From assembly GCA_944377405.1 (NCBI GenBank), contig CALWES010000006.1, positions 62,001 through 126,000 of the forward strand: a DNA stretch of 64,000 nucleotides, written 5' to 3'. This document shows positions 61,181-64,000 of the stretch, in pieces. The position numbers were made by a program, and so were the translations under genes. The notes below the pieces were generated by a model. It was not told where the DNA came from. It worked only from the letters and a program-made list of their open reading frames with translations, and did no database searches. Positions within the stretch are counted from its first letter, which is position 1; each line of letters begins with the position of its first letter. The stretch is from an uncultured Lachnospiraceae bacterium. GTDB taxonomy: Bacteria; Bacillota; Clostridia; Lachnospirales; Lachnospiraceae.

Positions 61181-61305
61181 TGAATGTTACATAAGGGATA
61201 AAATCTTATTGCTTGTCATTTGATTTGATATGTTTTCGGTCACATGATCATTGTTTTAATTATTTTTTCTAAGGGAAAGAATTTCTTTTTTTAAAAAAGA
61301 CAGAC

Positions 61306-61336
61306 GAAAAAGGCAGCATATGATTATATATGCCGC
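61306..61336 (-). terminator. Terminator after the 525-residue gene
   Basis: Minus strand GGCGGCATAT, loop, ATATGCTGCC followed by TTTTTCG. Confidence 0.75.
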
Positions 61337-61349
61337 CTCAGTCAAAACA

Positions 61350-62927
61350 CTATTTTGTTTTAATCAAGCATAAGTCCTTTAAAAATCCAAACATAAGATT
61401 CAAAACAAACTTATTCGCACCTTTCCATTCATTCTTTTTTTGCATTTCTGGATCGTCAAAATTTAGTTCAGATTTTTTTGTTCTATTTTCTTCAATGAGC
61501 GTTCTTATTTTCCATCCATTCTTTTGGTTAAGCATCATTTTTAAAATTTCTTCAAACTTCATGTTGCTTTTACACTTCGATGAAAGTACCCTGTACTTTT
61601 TTTCTCTCCCGTTACTATTCTTTTTCTTTTTAATATCTATAAACAAATCTGTTTCCCATATTTTTTCTCCTTTAGATGAATTCTTGATATTTTGTAAATA
61701 TTTTTCCAGTTCTTTTAGCTGCTTTCCCATTTGTTCCAATTCTAAAGGACTTCCATTATTACTTAGAAAGTATCTAGCAGCTATAGACACCACTGTCGGA
61801 AATATAATAGACCGAATAAATAGATCCGTATATAATCTAACCATAGCAATGTTGGTATTTTCATTTGCCTCGGACTGCGTTTCTAAAATAGTCCTTGCTA
61901 TCATCTTAATATTCTCCAATTCAAGAATCTGGATTTCTTTAGATGGAAGAAAAATTAACAAAGAAAATGTCAACAAAATTTTACGTTCTGTTTCTTCGCA
62001 TAGCGGCGTAGCATTCTCGATAAAGGTAAAGAATTCTGATAAAGCAAAACTTATTCTGTCAAGGTAGAACAAGTCTTCTATCGCATAATCTGTAATCAAT
62101 TTCTCTATAGTGCTCTCATAATCCAATTTTGGAAATTCACCATATACTTTTACAGTTCTATCAATATCGAGAATTCGTTCACATGTCCATTTTCCATATT
62201 GCGTATTTTTATGTCCTGGAAAATCTGGCATTGTTTCAAATAGAATGATTGAAATTGTTGATAAAACGTTGTCAAACTTAAGCCCCGGTCTTTTTTCTGC
62301 AGCTTCTTTTTCTTTAACTGTATCATCCTTTTGTTCTTGTTCCCTAAAAACAATATTATCTTTTCCATATATCTTTTTCAGAAAAAAAATAACATTCCCC
62401 AGAAAAATATCAAATTTATCAGTTCCTCTCTGGAGCTTTTGCTCTCTTACAAGATATGGATTGCCATAGGTTTCATCATAAATGGAAGGAAGATATTTCC
62501 AGTATGTTTGTATATTTTTTCTGGTTCTATCATAAATTAAGGCGATATTATAGCTTTCTCCTTGTTCTATTTCAAGACTAGGTGGTATGATTCTTTTTAT
62601 ATATTTTATATTATATTCCTGATCTCCTATTTTTTTTCGATGCCAGTAATCGATTCCCAAATAATATATCGCTTCAAAAACCGTAGGTTTTAATTTGATT
62701 AACAGGTCCGTTATTTCATTTTTTACTTCTTTATCTGACTTTGCATTTTCGCTTTGCATATATGCAGTATTGTCTTGTATTAAATCTCCAATTTTCGCCC
62801 AAAAATCATCTATCCCCATTTTTTGATTCAAAAAAATGTTTTCTTTCGCATATTTTTTCCACACTTCATCAATAAAATTGAAATCTTCAATCACTGCTTC
62901 TAATTTTCTTTCAATCACCTTTCTCAC
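61350..62927 (-). CDS. Unknown 525-residue protein beside the integrase
   Basis: Not recognised. Mostly helical, charged, AT-rich coding sequence, with Lys/Glu-rich parts (about residues 205-220 and 415-440) and one hydrophobic stretch (ERKILLTFSLLIFLPS, ~320) that is short for a membrane segment. No nucleotide-binding or catalytic motif was seen. The gene is single, with its own terminator, in the cargo position between mob genes and integrase, where elements often carry defence or fitness genes. GAGAGGTGAG precedes the start. Confidence 0.55.
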   Translation of the reverse strand: MRKVIERKLEAVIEDFNFIDEVWKKYAKENIFLNQKMGIDDFWAKIGDLIQDNTAYMQSENAKSDKEVKNEITDLLIKLKPTVFEAIYYLGIDYWHRKKIGDQEYNIKYIKRIIPPSLEIEQGESYNIALIYDRTRKNIQTYWKYLPSIYDETYGNPYLVREQKLQRGTDKFDIFLGNVIFFLKKIYGKDNIVFREQEQKDDTVKEKEAAEKRPGLKFDNVLSTISIILFETMPDFPGHKNTQYGKWTCERILDIDRTVKVYGEFPKLDYESTIEKLITDYAIEDLFYLDRISFALSEFFTFIENATPLCEETERKILLTFSLLIFLPSKEIQILELENIKMIARTILETQSEANENTNIAMVRLYTDLFIRSIIFPTVVSIAARYFLSNNGSPLELEQMGKQLKELEKYLQNIKNSSKGEKIWETDLFIDIKKKKNSNGREKKYRVLSSKCKSNMKFEEILKMMLNQKNGWKIRTLIEENRTKKSELNFDDPEMQKKNEWKGANKFVLNLMFGFLKDLCLIKTK

Positions 62928-62956
62928 CTCTCTCGCAGAAACGCAATTCTAGTTTA

Positions 62957-62997
62957 TGCCAACTCTCCATTTTTGATGTTCCTTTTTTTGATACAAT
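62957..62997 (+). promoter_or_regulatory. Integrase promoter with shared 12-bp motif
   Basis: TGCCAACTCTCC (62957-62968), 14 bp, TTTTTTTG, TACAAT (62992-62997). Same motif and order as before the ATPase operon at 42057-42096, where it points the other way along the genome. Confidence 0.6.
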
Positions 62998-63020
62998 TTT
63001 TAAAGAAGGAGGTGAGGCTA

Positions 63021-64000
63021 CTGGATATCCGTACTTTACAGGAAGCTCTTGACTGCGGTATCATTAACGAAGATACATTGCAGCAACAACTTATTATGAA
63101 ACAAAAAGAAGCTTTACTCAAGCGGCATCCTTATGCCATCACCCTTCTTTCTTGTGGACGTTGGCAGACTTATTATATTGATCCAGCCACTGGAAAAAGA
63201 AAAGAACTTAAAGCATCTTCAAAAGAAAAGTTGACTGATAAGCTCTTGCTAAAGATCAAAGAGTCTTCGCACATTGAAAACTTCACAATGACCATGCTGT
63301 ATGAACAGTGGCTCAGCTACAAAACCAGTATTACATCCAGCCAAAATACTGTCAAGAGACATAAACAGCATTTTAAAAAATACTTCGAACATACAGAGTT
63401 ATTTAAAACACCAATCTCTAAAATCGACAAAATCGAGCTCCAAAGCTTCTGTAACAAGCTTGTGAAGGACTACAACATGTCTTCCAAGGAGTGGACCAAT
63501 ATAAAAACCATCCTCAAGGGCATGTTCGAGTATGCTGTGGATAAGGAGCTCATAGACAAGAATCCCATGGAAAAGGTCCGGATCACGGTCAAGTTCCGAC
63601 AGATTCAAAGAAAAACTGGAAAGACCGAAACCTTTAACACTCAGGAACGTAAAGAGTTGGATGCTTATCTCGACAAGATGTACCAAGAGACCGGCGATCT
63701 CACATTCCTTGCTGTAAAGCTCAACTTCTACCTTGGCCTCAGAGTCGGTGAACTCGTGACTCTAAAAGCAGAGGACAGAGTAGACCTTAAGCATCTTCAT
63801 ATACAGCGTGAAGAGGTAAGGGATCAGGAAAACAATCGGACTTATGTGGTCGAGCATACCAAAGGCAATAAAGACAGATTCGTTCCCCTGGTTCCAAAAG
63901 CCATAGTCCTTCTAAACAAGATCATGGAGAAAAATGTTGGAAAAGGCTTTCTCTTTACCCGTAACGGAGAACGGATCACAGCCAGACAGATAGCCTATGT
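63021..64000 (+). CDS. Tyrosine site-specific integrase (5' part, cut by window edge)
   Basis: About 326 residues are visible: an N-terminal arm-binding part, a SAM-like core-binding domain (FTMTMLYEQWLSYKTSITS, residues ~90-110) and the start of the catalytic domain with the first catalytic Arg in LGLRVGELVTL. The HxxR and Tyr motifs lie beyond the window. No ATG fits: AAGGAGG stands 8 bp before a CTG (63021), the position where related integrases begin; GTG at 63012 overlaps the ribosome site. Integrates the element, probably at a tRNA 3' end. Confidence 0.85.
   Translation, partial: MDIRTLQEALDCGIINEDTLQQQLIMKQKEALLKRHPYAITLLSCGRWQTYYIDPATGKRKELKASSKEKLTDKLLLKIKESSHIENFTMTMLYEQWLSYKTSITSSQNTVKRHKQHFKKYFEHTELFKTPISKIDKIELQSFCNKLVKDYNMSSKEWTNIKTILKGMFEYAVDKELIDKNPMEKVRITVKFRQIQRKTGKTETFNTQERKELDAYLDKMYQETGDLTFLAVKLNFYLGLRVGELVTLKAEDRVDLKHLHIQREEVRDQENNRTYVVEHTKGNKDRFVPLVPKAIVLLNKIMEKNVGKGFLFTRNGERITARQIAY

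Larger units (their letters stand above)
38898..64000. mobile_element. Integrative mobilisable element (left end to beyond the window)
   Basis: The segment is bounded on the left by the tRNA-like fragment and carries a tyrosine integrase at the right, two relaxase-like proteins with a MobC-like partner, a HerA-like ATPase, an excisionase-like gene, a serine recombinase, and a RecT/YqaJ/RadC/DUF932 block. Base composition is lower in GC than the chromosome to the left, strongly so in 48.4-50.1 kb and 57.4-63 kb. No complete type IV secretion set is visible, so it is probably mobilised by another element. Confidence 0.75.

Noticed and set aside
1-64000. CRISPR arrays, rRNA operons, intact tRNA genes
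   Set aside because: No regularly spaced repeats, no rRNA-like stretches and no complete tRNA cloverleaf were seen; only the 3' tRNA-like fragment at 38898-38919.

Overview
The window looks like one end of a Bacillota (Clostridia, probably Lachnospiraceae) chromosome segment carrying an integrated mobile element. The evidence is a GC-rich low-redundancy gene style with strong AGGAGG ribosome sites, a lysine riboswitch, Lachnospiraceae-type lipoproteins with TTAAA/ETTAA-rich linkers, PstSCAB-PhoU with TTTACA Pho boxes, and an ECF sigma/anti-sigma pair. The taxon is inferred from gene families, not from a marker gene.

Bases 1-38.9 kb are chromosomal. In order: (minus) a cut-off potA ATPase gene with its XRE-cupin regulator; fucO followed by an arsenite-methyltransferase-like gene whose reading frame crosses an in-frame UGA with a hairpin directly behind it, a likely selenoprotein; the pstSCAB-phoU phosphate operon behind an array of Pho boxes; a 29-codon membrane peptide gene; a PepF-like peptidase; a heterodimeric ABC exporter; a GNAT acetyltransferase and a zinc ribbon. 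Then (plus) diaminopropionate ammonia-lyase and a TSCPD protein; (minus) a split ThrE exporter and a LOR/SDH-domain ornithine-cyclodeaminase-like protein; (plus) a lysine riboswitch with terminator controlling an APC permease and an amidohydrolase; (minus) a complete peptide-type ABC importer. The next plus-strand block is an ArdA-like gene and then one operon: a promoter, a ~180-nt leader ending in a strong terminator with an alternative hairpin, a BtuCDF/FecBCD-type importer, and larE-larB-larC for the nickel-pincer nucleotide cofactor. truA, a deleted MBL-fold gene, a lipoprotein and the sigma/anti-sigma pair close the chromosomal part.

From about 38.9 kb to beyond the right edge lies a ~25 kb mobilisable element, lower in GC and full of small unknown genes. 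Its left edge has a 22-bp tRNA-3'-end-like sequence; its right end holds a tyrosine integrase that runs off the window. Inside are a HerA-like ATPase with a coupled unknown partner, a serine recombinase, an AAA/DUF4143 ATPase, a RecT / YqaJ exonuclease / RadC / DUF932 recombination block, small membrane and zinc-ribbon proteins, an XRE regulator, an excisionase-like protein, two very short relaxase-like proteins (one with a MobC-like partner), a 1531-residue secreted surface protein, a secreted ComEC-like MBL protein, a lipoprotein gene split by ~1.3 kb of decayed DNA, and a 525-residue orphan beside the integrase.

The observations most worth following are the UGA-containing methyltransferase, the attenuated leader of the transporter-lar operon, a nine-G tract lying between the -35 and -10 boxes of the surface-protein gene (probable phase variation), a 12-bp motif shared by the promoters of the integrase and the ATPase operon, and the pair of single-domain relaxase-like proteins.
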